Assembly (NCBI RefSeq): GCF_006968745.1
Contig: NZ_CP030118.1
Coordinates: 6,092,809-6,156,808 of the forward strand
Length of the DNA stretch: 64,000 bases
Direction of reading: 5' to 3'
Source: Brasilonema sennae CENA114
GTDB lineage: Bacteria > Cyanobacteriota > Cyanobacteriia > Cyanobacteriales > Nostocaceae
Part shown: in pieces, positions 27,558 to 36,800 of the stretch
Position numbering within the stretch: the stretch's first letter is position 1
How the letters are laid out: each line of letters begins with the position of its first letter
Made by a program: the position numbers and the translations under genes
Notes under the pieces: model-generated
Databases searched by the model: none
What the model was told of the DNA's origin: nothing
The model's input: only the letters and a program-made list of their open reading frames with translations

Positions 27558-27809
27558 ATGTTTATCCAATAATTTCTGTTCCAACGTAGCATAGTATCCT
27601 GGAACCGTGATGCTTGCTCGCCTCAATGCTATTTTAAAAACGTGCGTATGCGCTTTTACCGTAGGATAGCCATATTCTCCGTAACTCGGGAAACCCAGTT
27701 TCCGTAAACCGATTTTCCCAGTTTAGGTTTGTGTAGATAAAGACAAAGACAAATAGCGATCGCTTTGGCGATCACTTGCCCCTACCATAATACAGGTTGA
27801 GTCGAAGCA

Positions 27810-29171
27810 TTACTGGGATTCGGCTACCAACGAATCGCACTTAACCCCTTTCTCCGTTAACTGAACAGTATTGGGAAGGAGTGGAGTGTTACGAAAGATC
27901 GGATATTGGGCATCAACCTGATGAGCTTTTTTGACAATCCTGTTAAATAAGAAGTTAGTCAGCTTTAGTTCCCTAAAAGTCTTTTGTGGATCAGACAGAT
28001 GGGTTGTTGGCAGCTGTTGCCCCATTTCTTTGAAAACTAGACCAATCGGCACATTGATTTCATCCTGGAGTTTGAGACAACGGATGAACAACGGACTGCT
28101 AGCGGCAATCACCGATCCAACACCTCCCCGAACTTGTCCCCATCCGATGTAATACAGTCCCTTGTAGTCGTCGGGAAACGCTCCACCATAACATTTGACG
28201 ACTGATCCTTCGACGCGCTGAAGTTCCTGAGGTAAGAAGGAATAAGCAACATCATAACCGGTTGCACAAACAATTAAGTCAAATTCCTCACAACTGCCAT
28301 CGATAAACTCGACTTCCCAACCATTAAGCTGACGCACAGTAGGTTTGGGAATAATACGACCATGTTTGATGTAGTAAGGCACCTCATTGTTTATAGTGGG
28401 GTGTTTATCAAAAACTTGATGGTTCGGTTTGGATAGACCATACTCTTCGTGCTTGCCGAACGTCAAACGCATTATCCCGTATGCCGTCAGTCGCTGAAAC
28501 CATTCTGGCATCCACCATTGCAATAGATCGACGAACGGAATTCCAGCAAATGTCTTAGGGATGAACCATACCGATTCGCGCATACTCAAGACACACTTGG
28601 CTCCTACCCGAGCTGCTTCTGCCGCAATGTCACAAGCTGAGTTCCCGCTGCCGATAACCAGAACTCGTTTGCCACGAAGCATTTCGAGTCGTTTGTAATC
28701 TTTGGAATGAATAATCTCTCCGTTAAATTCTCCCTTTAATTCGGGAAAACGTTTGCACCAGTGATGCCCGTTGCACACTAACACCCCTTTATAAATTCGT
28801 TGTTTGCCATCAGTGAAAGTGACTTCCCAGAGATTGTTTTCAATGGGTCGCACGTAATTAACGCTACGATTGAGTTCGATATGCTGACGTAAATCAAAAT
28901 GATTGGCAAAAGCATTCAGATAATCCCGCATGTTTTGAGCGCTGGGGAAGTCGGGATAATCATCTGGCATGGGAAAATGAGTAAATTGAGTAATTTTGCG
29001 CGATGAGATGATATGTGCGGTTTCGTAAACACCGTGATACCAATTTCCGCCGATGTCATCACTAGCATCGACCTGATCGTAAGGAATACCAGCACCCTTG
29101 AGTGCCTCAGCCATACCCAATCCGACAAAACCAGCCCCAATAATCAGATGTTTGTGAGTAGTATCGACCAT
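27810..29171 (-). CDS. Flavin-containing monooxygenase (FMO/BVMO class)
   Basis: 453 aa. FAD-binding GAGFVGLG at about residues 12-19, the FMO fingerprint FNGEIIHSKDY (about 150), and NADPH-binding GSGNSACDIA (about 173) are all in order. A later ATGYD motif matches FMO-like enzymes. Such proteins oxygenate nitrogen, sulfur or carbonyl groups of small substrates. It is divergent from a predicted methanethiol oxidase operon, so a sulfur-compound substrate is conceivable but unproven. Confidence 0.9.
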   Translation of the reverse strand: MVDTTHKHLIIGAGFVGLGMAEALKGAGIPYDQVDASDDIGGNWYHGVYETAHIISSRKITQFTHFPMPDDYPDFPSAQNMRDYLNAFANHFDLRQHIELNRSVNYVRPIENNLWEVTFTDGKQRIYKGVLVCNGHHWCKRFPELKGEFNGEIIHSKDYKRLEMLRGKRVLVIGSGNSACDIAAEAARVGAKCVLSMRESVWFIPKTFAGIPFVDLLQWWMPEWFQRLTAYGIMRLTFGKHEEYGLSKPNHQVFDKHPTINNEVPYYIKHGRIIPKPTVRQLNGWEVEFIDGSCEEFDLIVCATGYDVAYSFLPQELQRVEGSVVKCYGGAFPDDYKGLYYIGWGQVRGGVGSVIAASSPLFIRCLKLQDEINVPIGLVFKEMGQQLPTTHLSDPQKTFRELKLTNFLFNRIVKKAHQVDAQYPIFRNTPLLPNTVQLTEKGVKCDSLVAESQ

Positions 29172-29574
29172 AGATTTTTTACATGAATTAAGAAAACAAG
29201 GAGAGTTTGCGCGTTAAACAATCCAGCAATGATAGGCGACCTTACAGCTATTTTCAGTTAATTGAACGACAGATTTTCGCAGAAGCTGTTGTATGCCCAT
29301 ACTCATCAACAATCATGTTTCAACCTTAGTTTAGTGAGGAGTGGAAAACCCAAAAGTCTTAGAGTGATTGAGATAGGACGAAATGGACGAAATCCCTCTA
29401 AGGCGGGCGTCAGGTGTTACGGATAGTCAGATTTACTCAATAGATGCAAAATAGAGTTATGATAAAATACGGTTACTTTATCGATCTATAGATTTTTAGA
29501 TTGTAAAAGCTATAGAAAAACTTGAGTTTCTATCAGCTTCAGTAAAATTGCTGATACTTTGAGGGATTAGGCAG
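29172..29574. promoter_or_regulatory. Divergent region FMO / NIL operon
   Basis: 403 bp between divergent genes, AT-rich in the second half (29440-29560) where a promoter for the downstream operon is expected. No recognised operator or riboswitch motif. Confidence 0.3.
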
Positions 29575-30177
29575 ATGACATTATCCACAACTTTGAATTC
29601 TACATTAAGTCAGATCCACATCAGGATTCCTCAGCACTACCATCGTCAACCAATTGTCTCGCGATTGATTTCTCGTTACGATTTAATCATCAATATTACA
29701 TGTGCTTTTTTAGAAGCTCATGCAAAAGATGACGGTTGGTTTAACCTAGAAATTCAAGGAGTTTCAAGAGCAGTAGAAGCAGGTCTTGCCTATCTTCAAG
29801 AACTAAATATAGAGATTGTGCAGTTAGATATCAAAAGCATTGCCCAAGAAAATCAGGAAAAGAGCAAGATTTTATGTAACAATCACAATTTCAGTGACAT
29901 CATTGACGATAATGACAAAAAAGCTGATTCCAATGTCGTAGAAGGACAAACTACTCGTGCTAAATTTCAAGTTTGTATTCCTCAAAACTATCAGTCTTAC
30001 CCAGTTATTGCAGGGCTTGTTTATTGTTATGGATTAACTGTTAACATTTCCGGAGCAGTATTAGATACCAACCCAGAAAATGACGGTTGGTTTGATTTAG
30101 AGGTTTGGGGTAGGCGTCAGCAGATTGTGTTGGGCTTAAGATATTTAAAAGAATTAGGCTTACAAATTTGGTTGTAA
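29575..30177 (+). CDS. Protein with two tandem NIL domains
   Basis: 200 aa. Two similar halves (about 11-88 and 127-200) each show the NIL pattern: QIHIRIPQHYHRQPIVSRL...VNITCAFLEA...GWFNLEIQG, and FQVCIPQNYQSYPVIAGL...VNISGAVLD...GWFDLEVWG. NIL domains are found at the C-terminus of methionine ABC-transporter ATPases, where they sense ligand, and fused to ferredoxins. Here two are linked by an acidic spacer, without an ATPase. It is the first gene of an apparent operon with SBP56/methanethiol oxidase and a 2Fe-2S ferredoxin. A sulfur-ligand sensing or binding role is inferred. Confidence 0.8.
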   Translation: MTLSTTLNSTLSQIHIRIPQHYHRQPIVSRLISRYDLIINITCAFLEAHAKDDGWFNLEIQGVSRAVEAGLAYLQELNIEIVQLDIKSIAQENQEKSKILCNNHNFSDIIDDNDKKADSNVVEGQTTRAKFQVCIPQNYQSYPVIAGLVYCYGLTVNISGAVLDTNPENDGWFDLEVWGRRQQIVLGLRYLKELGLQIWL

Positions 30178-30238
30178 TTCTTGACATTATTTAAACCGCG
30201 TATCATGATTTTTCACAACCTATTGGAGAGATAAAACG

Positions 30239-31591
30239 ATGGCTCATGCTTGCTGTGGTCCCGGCTACGCTTCTCCTGAAGCAGCAACAAAAGCAGAACG
30301 TGAAAAGGTACTATATACAGTTGCACTCTACACAGGTTCAAGTATTGTTGAACCAGATTATCTTGCAACCCTAGACGTTGATCCCAACTCTCCCACATAC
30401 GCCCAAGTGATTCACCGCCTGCCAATGCCTTATGTTGGCGATGAACTCCACCATTTTGGCTGGAATGCTTGTAGTTCTTGTCACGGCGATGCTAGTAAAT
30501 CTCGGCGTTTTATGGTGATTCCTGGTCAACGTTCCAGTAGAATTCACATTGTAGATACAGCGGATATCAAAGCCCCGAAACTTCACAAAGTTATTGAACC
30601 GGAGGAAATCAAGGAAAAAACCAATTTGACAGCCCCTCATACCGTACATTGTCTAGCTGATGGTCATGTGATGATTTCCATGTTGGGTGATAGCGAAGGG
30701 AATGGTCCAGGTGGCTTTTTGTTGCTGGATGAAAATTTTGACATTGCTGGACGTTGGGAACGTAAAGCCGATGGTATGCGTTTCAACTACGACTTTTGGT
30801 ATCAGCCGCGTCACAATATCATGGTGAGTAGTGAGTGGGCTGCACCCAAAACCTACTATCCTGGGTTTGACCTCAACGATGTAGCCGCTGGAAATTATGG
30901 TCACCAACTGCATTTTTGGGATTGGTCGAAACACGAAATTATCCAAAGTTTTGACTTAGATCAAGAAGGACTCATCCCCTTAGAAGTGCGCTTTCACCAT
31001 AACCCTGATAGCACTCACGGGTTTGTTGGTGCTGCACTCAGCAGTAATGTTTGGCATTGGCACAAGTCTAACGGTCATTGGCAAGTTGAGAAAGTGATTG
31101 ATGTACCATCCGTAGAAGTGGAAGGCTGGCCCATTCCTGTACCATCATTGATTACCGATATCCTGATTTCGATGGACGATCGCTACGTCTATTTCTCCAA
31201 CTGGCTGCACGGAGATATCCGCCAATATGATATCACTGACCCCTCCCATCCTAAACTCACAGGTCAAGTTTGGGTCGGTGGCTTATTGGGCAAAACTGCC
31301 GAAATTCAAAGTCATAAACTGACTGGTGGACCGCAGATGCTACAACTGAGTCTTGATGGCAAACGGCTTTATGTGACTAATTCTCTGTTTAGCACTTGGG
31401 ACAATCAGTTTTACCCTGACATAGCCAAGGCTGGTTCATATTTGTTGCAGATAGACTGCGATACTGAAAACGGAGGTCTCAAAATTAACGAGAATTTCTT
31501 CGTTGACTTTGGCAAAGAACCCGCAGGTCCATCTCGTGCTCATGAGATGCGATATCCTGGTGGCGATTCTACCTCTGATATTTGGATATAA
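30239..31591 (+). CDS. Selenium-binding protein SBP56 family / methanethiol oxidase
   Basis: 450 aa, close to human SELENBP1 in length and pattern. It begins MAHACCGPGYASP and has LYTGSSIVEPDYLATLDVDP, the Cys motif NACSSCHGD, APHTVHCLADG, and later HHNPDSTHGFVG and PGGPSR-like C-terminal blocks with many His residues (copper ligands in the family). Members oxidise methanethiol with O2 to formaldehyde, H2S and H2O2. A good ribosome-binding site (GGAGAG) lies 7 bp ahead of the start. Probably operonic with the NIL protein upstream and the ferredoxin downstream. Confidence 0.9.
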   Translation: MAHACCGPGYASPEAATKAEREKVLYTVALYTGSSIVEPDYLATLDVDPNSPTYAQVIHRLPMPYVGDELHHFGWNACSSCHGDASKSRRFMVIPGQRSSRIHIVDTADIKAPKLHKVIEPEEIKEKTNLTAPHTVHCLADGHVMISMLGDSEGNGPGGFLLLDENFDIAGRWERKADGMRFNYDFWYQPRHNIMVSSEWAAPKTYYPGFDLNDVAAGNYGHQLHFWDWSKHEIIQSFDLDQEGLIPLEVRFHHNPDSTHGFVGAALSSNVWHWHKSNGHWQVEKVIDVPSVEVEGWPIPVPSLITDILISMDDRYVYFSNWLHGDIRQYDITDPSHPKLTGQVWVGGLLGKTAEIQSHKLTGGPQMLQLSLDGKRLYVTNSLFSTWDNQFYPDIAKAGSYLLQIDCDTENGGLKINENFFVDFGKEPAGPSRAHEMRYPGGDSTSDIWI

Positions 31592-31597
31592 AAAAGC

Positions 31598-31626
31598 ATA
31601 TGGCAGGCATCTTGCCTGCCGCAGAA
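31598..31626. repeat. GGCAGGC/GCCTGCC hairpin before ferredoxin start
   Basis: The arms GGCAGGC and TGCCTGCC flank a short loop just downstream of the SBP56 stop and directly ahead of the ferredoxin ATG at 31630. It may lower translation of the third gene or be an inserted short repeat. Confidence 0.5.
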
Positions 31627-31629
31627 AAT

Positions 31630-31944
31630 ATGTATAAAGTTGAACTTGTTAATCGCGACAACCAAGTTGTCCAAGTTGCAGAAAATCAGTACATATTAGA
31701 TGCTGTGGAAGAAGCAGGTTTGCGCTTACCTGTGGGTTGTCGGTACGGTGCTTGTATCACTTGTGCGGCGCGTTTGATTGAAGGTCAGGTGGATCACTCT
31801 AGAACAGTTGTCCTCAAACCCGCACAGTCAGATCAAGGCTATGTGCTACTTTGCGTTGCCTATCCTCGCTCAGATTGCAAATTTGAAGTGGGTGTAGAGT
31901 GCCAGAACAAACTTTACATCAATCCTTTTAAAGGTGGTCGTTAG
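31630..31944 (+). CDS. 2Fe-2S plant-type ferredoxin
   Basis: 104 aa from MYKVELVNRD. The cluster cysteines are in CRYGACITC (CX4CX2C) and the final Cys is in VLLCVAYP, about 30 residues on, as in plant-type ferredoxins. The frame is open further upstream to a TTG at 31582 and an ATG at 31600, but those starts run through a hairpin repeat and overlap the previous gene. The third gene of the NIL/methanethiol-oxidase set, it could supply or accept electrons for that chemistry. The C-terminal tail (CQNKLYINPFKGGR) is longer than in photosynthetic PetF. Confidence 0.88.
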   Translation: MYKVELVNRDNQVVQVAENQYILDAVEEAGLRLPVGCRYGACITCAARLIEGQVDHSRTVVLKPAQSDQGYVLLCVAYPRSDCKFEVGVECQNKLYINPFKGGR

Positions 31945-32545
31945 AGAAGCAGGGAACGCTTAACGCTTAACAGGCTTGATGGTCTGGTGGTATCCGTATT
32001 TTCTCATTAGTTCATGTCCTAATCTACCTGGCAACTGCTATACTACTCCCTTCCCGCCAAAAGAATACCGATTAAATGAACCACGTTAGCGTTTGCGCAG
32101 CGCCCCCTTAGGGGCTAGCGTGTCCGTAGGACATAGACGCGTTCGCGTTCGCGTAGCGTGTCCCCTTGGGACTCAGCGTGCGCCTTAGCGCATAGGACAC
32201 GTTAGCGCAGCGTGCGCCCTTGGCGCATAGCAAGAAAGGAAGAAGATTAGGTAATCTTGAACCGGGAAGGGAGTAATACCAATTTGAAAAAAGAATGCGA
32301 CAGATACACACTCCCAAACCCAAGTTTCGTCTCGGCTTTCTTCCGGATTGAATTTTGAATTTTGAGAGAAGTTTGAGCGCAGGAAACCTCCGCTCAAATC
32401 TATGCCCTAAGTCCTTACGGACACGCTGCGCGTTCACGTTCGCGTAGCGTGTCCCCTTGGGACTCAGTGTGCGCTTTGCGCTTACGGGCACGCTAGTCCC
32501 TAAGAGGGACGCTGCGCAAACGCTATCGGTGATTTTAAATTGGTA
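31945..32545. repeat. Palindromic repeat cluster
   Basis: About 600 bp between convergent genes, with two dense clusters (about 32085-32230 and 32400-32525) of short palindromes such as GTTCGCGTAGCGTGTCC, CCCCTTAGGGGC, TCCGTAGGA, CCCTTGGGACTCAGCG and TGCGCCTTAGCGCA. Many are concatenated or nested. A copy of the same modules lies at 25980-26240 and 52990-53090. No gene. Confidence 0.7.
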
Positions 32546-34078
32546 TTACCTCGGTCTTCCTAACGTAGTCATGTATAACACGACTTCATCCGCAGGAATA
32601 CCAAGTACTTCATTCACTTTGTCATCAAAGAAACCACCAATACCACTAACACCCAAACCAAGGCGAATAGCAGCTAGATTTAGCCTTTGTCCCAAATGAC
32701 CAGCATCCATGTGCAGATAACGGTAAACGCGATCGCCATACTGAGCGACTGCTGATTTTAAATCAGCTGTATGAAAAACGACTGCTGCTGCATCCCGTCC
32801 TAACTCTTGTCCCAAACAAAGGAAGTGTAACTCTTTTCTGAAGTTTTTAAAACGAATTTGTCGCAATTGTTGTGCTTTGGGCGCATAATAGTAACACCCT
32901 GCCTCAACACCTTCTACCCCAGAAACAGCAATAAATGTTTCTATTAAATTTAGGTCAAAGTAATCAGTCGAATGATCAAAACCTTGGTCAACATAATGTT
33001 GAGGTTGGTAAGAAAAATCGAGTAAAGCTTTTAGTTCATCAAATGTTAAATCATCACCACTGTAAGCACGGGTAGAACGCCGTTTGAGAATGGTCACTTC
33101 TAATCCATCGAGTTTTTCTCCCCATTGGATAGGTTGGCTAACTGTAGAGATTTTTTCACAGAAAGGGAAGTTATATTTATCCTCTAAAGATTTTTCTTGT
33201 TTGACTTCAGGTGAAGTGAGTTTACCGGTTGTTCCTGGTGGAATTTGCGTGCAGTCATGAAAATATTTCAGGAGTTTACCATCGGGAATATCAGGATAGT
33301 TCGTTTCTGTCGCAGAGGGTAAAGCTGTTGGTCCTGTGAGTATGTTTTGCTTGATATCCAGCAAGTCTGCTAGGGGGATCACGGCGATCGCACCTTCCTG
33401 TTGAGAATCGATGTAGAGCAATTCATTCACCGCTTCATCTACAAAGCCACCAATCAGGTGAGGGCGATATTGAGTCATAGCGCCAGCTAACTCGATATTA
33501 CCTAACAAGTGTCCTGTATCCAAAAAAATTCTTCGGTAAGCTCTATCTTCATATCGCCAAGCTGAACGATAGAAAACTGCAGTAATAATAATTCCTAACT
33601 GCGTCTTTTGCAAAGTCGGATGCCATAAACAAGCTTCTTGCAGCTTTTGCCAAGCATCACTTTCCCAACAAGCGATCAAAGAGTGAGTTCGACACTGGTA
33701 ATTGTACACTCCCGGCGGCAACAACGCAGTGCCACGAGAAACAACATACATCTCCGCAGGATACAAACCACCCGCACTGGGTGCAGCCCTCAAATATACC
33801 GTATTTCCCATAGAAGGCATTTTTGCTGTCAATCCGTAGCTGCAAAACAGCAGCCGCGACAACCTATGCCACCATTGTGCATCAGGCTTGTCAACAAAAG
33901 CTTCTGCTTTCTCTTGGATGTAGGGCCTGAGGTCAAAAGTAGAGCCAATTTTGTACTCTTTGAACGGCACTGGTTGCTTAGACCAGTTTAAGCCCTTACT
34001 CTTTGAGGCGATAGTCTGCGGGTCGTACTTAGTTCGTTCGTGGTAGTGCTGAGCGATTGATTGACGTAGTTCTGGCAT
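32546..34078 (-). CDS. SagB/ThcOx-type nitroreductase-fold dehydrogenase, duplicated domain
   Basis: 510 aa with two nitroreductase-like domains. N-terminal half: LRAAPSAGGLYPAEMYVV, the FMN-site block, and RRIFLDTGHLLGNIELAGA. C-terminal half: RRSTRAYSGDDLTFDELKALL, YRYLHMDAGHLGQRLNLAA and GIGGFFDDKVNEVLG. SagB/ThcOx members are FMN dehydrogenases that oxidise azolines to azoles in peptide natural products. Standalone double-domain forms in cyanobacteria have unknown roles. No YcaO cyclodehydratase or precursor peptide is visible nearby, so a RiPP cluster is not supported. Confidence 0.88.
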   Translation of the reverse strand: MPELRQSIAQHYHERTKYDPQTIASKSKGLNWSKQPVPFKEYKIGSTFDLRPYIQEKAEAFVDKPDAQWWHRLSRLLFCSYGLTAKMPSMGNTVYLRAAPSAGGLYPAEMYVVSRGTALLPPGVYNYQCRTHSLIACWESDAWQKLQEACLWHPTLQKTQLGIIITAVFYRSAWRYEDRAYRRIFLDTGHLLGNIELAGAMTQYRPHLIGGFVDEAVNELLYIDSQQEGAIAVIPLADLLDIKQNILTGPTALPSATETNYPDIPDGKLLKYFHDCTQIPPGTTGKLTSPEVKQEKSLEDKYNFPFCEKISTVSQPIQWGEKLDGLEVTILKRRSTRAYSGDDLTFDELKALLDFSYQPQHYVDQGFDHSTDYFDLNLIETFIAVSGVEGVEAGCYYYAPKAQQLRQIRFKNFRKELHFLCLGQELGRDAAAVVFHTADLKSAVAQYGDRVYRYLHMDAGHLGQRLNLAAIRLGLGVSGIGGFFDDKVNEVLGIPADEVVLYMTTLGRPR

Positions 34079-34396
34079 AAGAGCTTAAATATGCTTCTGC
34101 TACATATCTTTGCATTCTATCGGATCATCATTTAGTCTTAATTAGTACAAATAATGAGCAAACAGAAGGTTATTAAAGAATAAACGAGTAAGGAGACGAG
34201 CAGTAGAGGTTGTTTAATTTTTGATTAAAAATGTAAGATTCCAAATTTTAATATTCAAAATTTTTAATTTTTTCTTTACAAATCTTCTGGAAGGTATGGA
34301 GAAGTCAAAAAGAAGAATTTTTGAGTCAGAACGCCAGTTGCCTGCTTTGGGGGCAGTGCTGAACGCGAGTGCTTCTTTTTGCAAACTCTGACACCC
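34079..34396. other. Intergenic region
   Basis: 318 bp between two minus-strand genes, strongly AT-rich at 34225-34280. Nothing specific seen beyond probable promoter DNA for the upstream dehydrogenase's neighbour. Confidence 0.3.
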
Positions 34397-35359
34397 CTAA
34401 TCCAATCTATCAGAATGACCAGATTCTGGTATTGATACTGAACGTTGTGCATTATTCCGTCGCCAACGAGTCAAACCATAGCTAGCAGCAGCCAAAATCA
34501 ACAAATAGGGACTATAAACAGCTAACCAAATACCCATCTTCACCAAACCAAAAGTAAATTCTGCCAAAGAGTGAGTGGAATTATTCCAGGCTGACTGCAT
34601 TTGTGAACCAAAAGTACGCTGTGGGGCGTTACCAGATACTGCTGCTTCTATGTTCAATGTGATGGTAGAGTAAGCAACTTGATTTTGTAAGTTTTTCAAC
34701 TGAGCGTCAATTTGCTCTATTGACTGTCGCACGTTGCTTAGTTCTTTAGCAACACTCAGCACATCCCTAACTGAACCAGCGCGATCCATAATTTTCTGTA
34801 AGTTGCTTTCTGTTATCCGCAAATTGCTTAATCTCGCTTGAATATCTACAATTTGATCACCTACATCAACAGCCGTGATGTTGCGGCTTTGGACAGATCC
34901 TAGTTTTGTCAGTTTCTCTAAAGTCGGTTCCAGTAGGTTTTGAGGAATTCGCAACTGTATTGTTGCTGTATGACGAGCAGATTCATTTTTGGGCTGTTGT
35001 TCTTCTAGCTTGATTAAGTCCCCTTGCTGTTGACTGATAATTTGAGAGACAGCATCGATACTCTTATCCACAGAATCAACAATCAGAGTTATAAGTGCCT
35101 TTTTAATGAGTTGTTGAGGGGAACGGGTAAGTTGTGCAGCTTGAGCCGTTGTAGATGTCGTTTCACTTACCTCAGTTAGTGCTGATCGTGCTGCTGTATC
35201 AGCCAATTGGTTGTTTATTTGAGCTTTAGGTAACGCTTGGTTTGTAGACTCAGCACTAGGAACAGAAGCACAGCTTGTTAGAATAACCCCTCCCGCCACT
35301 ACACTTAGAACAAGAGTTGGTTTACGTATCGAAAATATTACTTGACTCAAGCCACTCAT
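34397..35359 (-). CDS. DUF4349 family lipoprotein
   Basis: 320 aa. The N-terminus has a signal peptide ending in a lipobox (VILTSCAS), so it is probably a membrane-anchored lipoprotein. The DUF4349 core is recognisable: SPQQLIKKALITLIVDSVDKSIDAV, QLRIPQNLLEPTLEKLTKLG, SRNITAVDVGDQIVDIQARLSNL, followed by a coiled-coil and YSTITLNIEA. A transmembrane helix (about 275-295) and a short basic tail end the protein. The family's function is unknown. Confidence 0.85.
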   Translation of the reverse strand: MSGLSQVIFSIRKPTLVLSVVAGGVILTSCASVPSAESTNQALPKAQINNQLADTAARSALTEVSETTSTTAQAAQLTRSPQQLIKKALITLIVDSVDKSIDAVSQIISQQQGDLIKLEEQQPKNESARHTATIQLRIPQNLLEPTLEKLTKLGSVQSRNITAVDVGDQIVDIQARLSNLRITESNLQKIMDRAGSVRDVLSVAKELSNVRQSIEQIDAQLKNLQNQVAYSTITLNIEAAVSGNAPQRTFGSQMQSAWNNSTHSLAEFTFGLVKMGIWLAVYSPYLLILAAASYGLTRWRRNNAQRSVSIPESGHSDRLD

Positions 35360-35550
35360 AATCTACCCACAGATGGATGAACTTATTCCAAGTATGGCTG
35401 AACCAAAAACCTATTTTTTGCATTGTTGCAGTTTGTGTAACCATAATTTTCTTCTACCTCTCGTGCCAGAGGTAAAAATACAGAGTTTTTCTTAGCCTCT
35501 TAATGCGAAGTTATCATCCAATTCATAACGCAGAAACGAAAGCGAGAAAC

Positions 35551-36417
35551 ATGGAAACAAAACAGCTAGGCAAAACAAGTATCTCTGTAAGTGCAATTGG
35601 TTTAGGGGCTATGCCAATGTCAATAAGCAGTCGTCCCCCAGAGTCACAGTCAATTGATGTTATCCATCGTGCCCTGGATTTGGGTATCACGTTCATTGAC
35701 ACAGCCGACTCCTACTGCAAAGATGAAAGCGACAAGCACCACAGTGAGCGATTGATTCACCAAGCTTTAGAATCCTACAAAGGCGATGTGAGTCATGTTG
35801 TTGTCGCAACCAAAGGCGGCTTAATGCGCCCAAATGGAAATTGGACACCCAACGGTAACCCACAGCATTTACGCGAAACCATCCGCATCAGCTTTGAGGC
35901 TTTGGGCGGTAAAAAACCGATTGATTTGTGGCAATATCACTCACCAGATAAAAGTTATACCATAGAGGAATCCCTCGCACCAGCCAAAGAAGCTGTGGAT
36001 GCGGGAATGATTCGGTTCGTGGGAGTTTCCAACTTTTCTGTAGAACAAATAAAACGGGCACGGGATGTGGTTGATATTGTCTCCGTGCAAAATCAATACA
36101 ACCCTTGGCAACGTCAGCCAGAATTTGATGGCGTATTGGAGTATTGTCAGCATGAGAGTTTGACATTTCTACCTTGGAGTCCTTATGGCGGTAGGCGTCG
36201 CCATGATGGCTTGGAAGATATTGGGGCGATCGCCAAACTTGCCAAAGAAAAAGGCGTATCAGTCTATAATATTGTCCTGGCTTGGTTGCGTGCTAAATCG
36301 CCTGCGATATTGCCTATTCCTGGCGCAAGCAAAACTTCCAGCATTGAAGACACAGTACATGCTGTTGATGTGAAATTATCAGATGACGAAGTGCAAAGAA
36401 TAGATCGCGAAATCTAA
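35551..36417 (+). CDS. Aldo/keto reductase
   Basis: 288 aa from METKQLGKTSISVSAIGLG. It shows the AKR barrel with catalytic Asp/Tyr in FIDTADSY, Lys in VVATKGG and His in LWQYHSPD. The NADPH-binding end is PIPGASKTSSIEDTVHA. The substrate is an aldehyde or ketone of unknown identity. The frame is open to 35503, but the extra 16 residues are not family-like, so the ATG at 35551 is used. Confidence 0.9.
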   Translation: METKQLGKTSISVSAIGLGAMPMSISSRPPESQSIDVIHRALDLGITFIDTADSYCKDESDKHHSERLIHQALESYKGDVSHVVVATKGGLMRPNGNWTPNGNPQHLRETIRISFEALGGKKPIDLWQYHSPDKSYTIEESLAPAKEAVDAGMIRFVGVSNFSVEQIKRARDVVDIVSVQNQYNPWQRQPEFDGVLEYCQHESLTFLPWSPYGGRRRHDGLEDIGAIAKLAKEKGVSVYNIVLAWLRAKSPAILPIPGASKTSSIEDTVHAVDVKLSDDEVQRIDREI

Positions 36418-36517
36418 AAACATTTCCTTGCTTTGCTTAGTCATAGTAACCCAATACAAAATATTTTCAGGAGAAAATCTGAGTATCTTACCTGAATCTA
36501 AAATACAAAGTTGTATC

Positions 36518-36552
36518 ATATCAGCTATATAAAATAAGCTGATATTTTTTTG
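36518..36552 (+). terminator. Intrinsic terminator downstream of aldo/keto reductase
   Basis: 9-bp arms ATATCAGCT/AGCTGATAT with a 10-nt loop, followed by seven T residues. It is 100 nt after the stop. The rest of the 383-bp gap to 36800 is AT-rich with no gene. Confidence 0.75.
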
Positions 36553-36800
36553 TTCAATTTTACAAATATTGTTATGTTTTATGATTCCCAAAATCTAATA
36601 TAATCTGCTTGACAACGTTTTACCTCAAGAAAAAATCTTTAATAAAAACTATTGTATTACTCAATTGATATTAACTCGTGTGCTGTATTATACGTAAAAA
36701 AACACTTTTAAAAACTGCATGAGTTCGCTATACATGCTTGGCTCAAGACGGAAGAATATTTTACTTGTGAAAAATTTAACCAAAATCTAATTAAAAAACT

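Noticed and set aside
32085..32525. CRISPR array
   Set aside because: Palindromic words are irregular in spacing and order, with no unique spacers of constant length and no cas genes.
32546..34078. RiPP (azoline-forming) biosynthetic cluster around the SagB-like gene
   Set aside because: No YcaO/cyclodehydratase, precursor peptide or exporter nearby.
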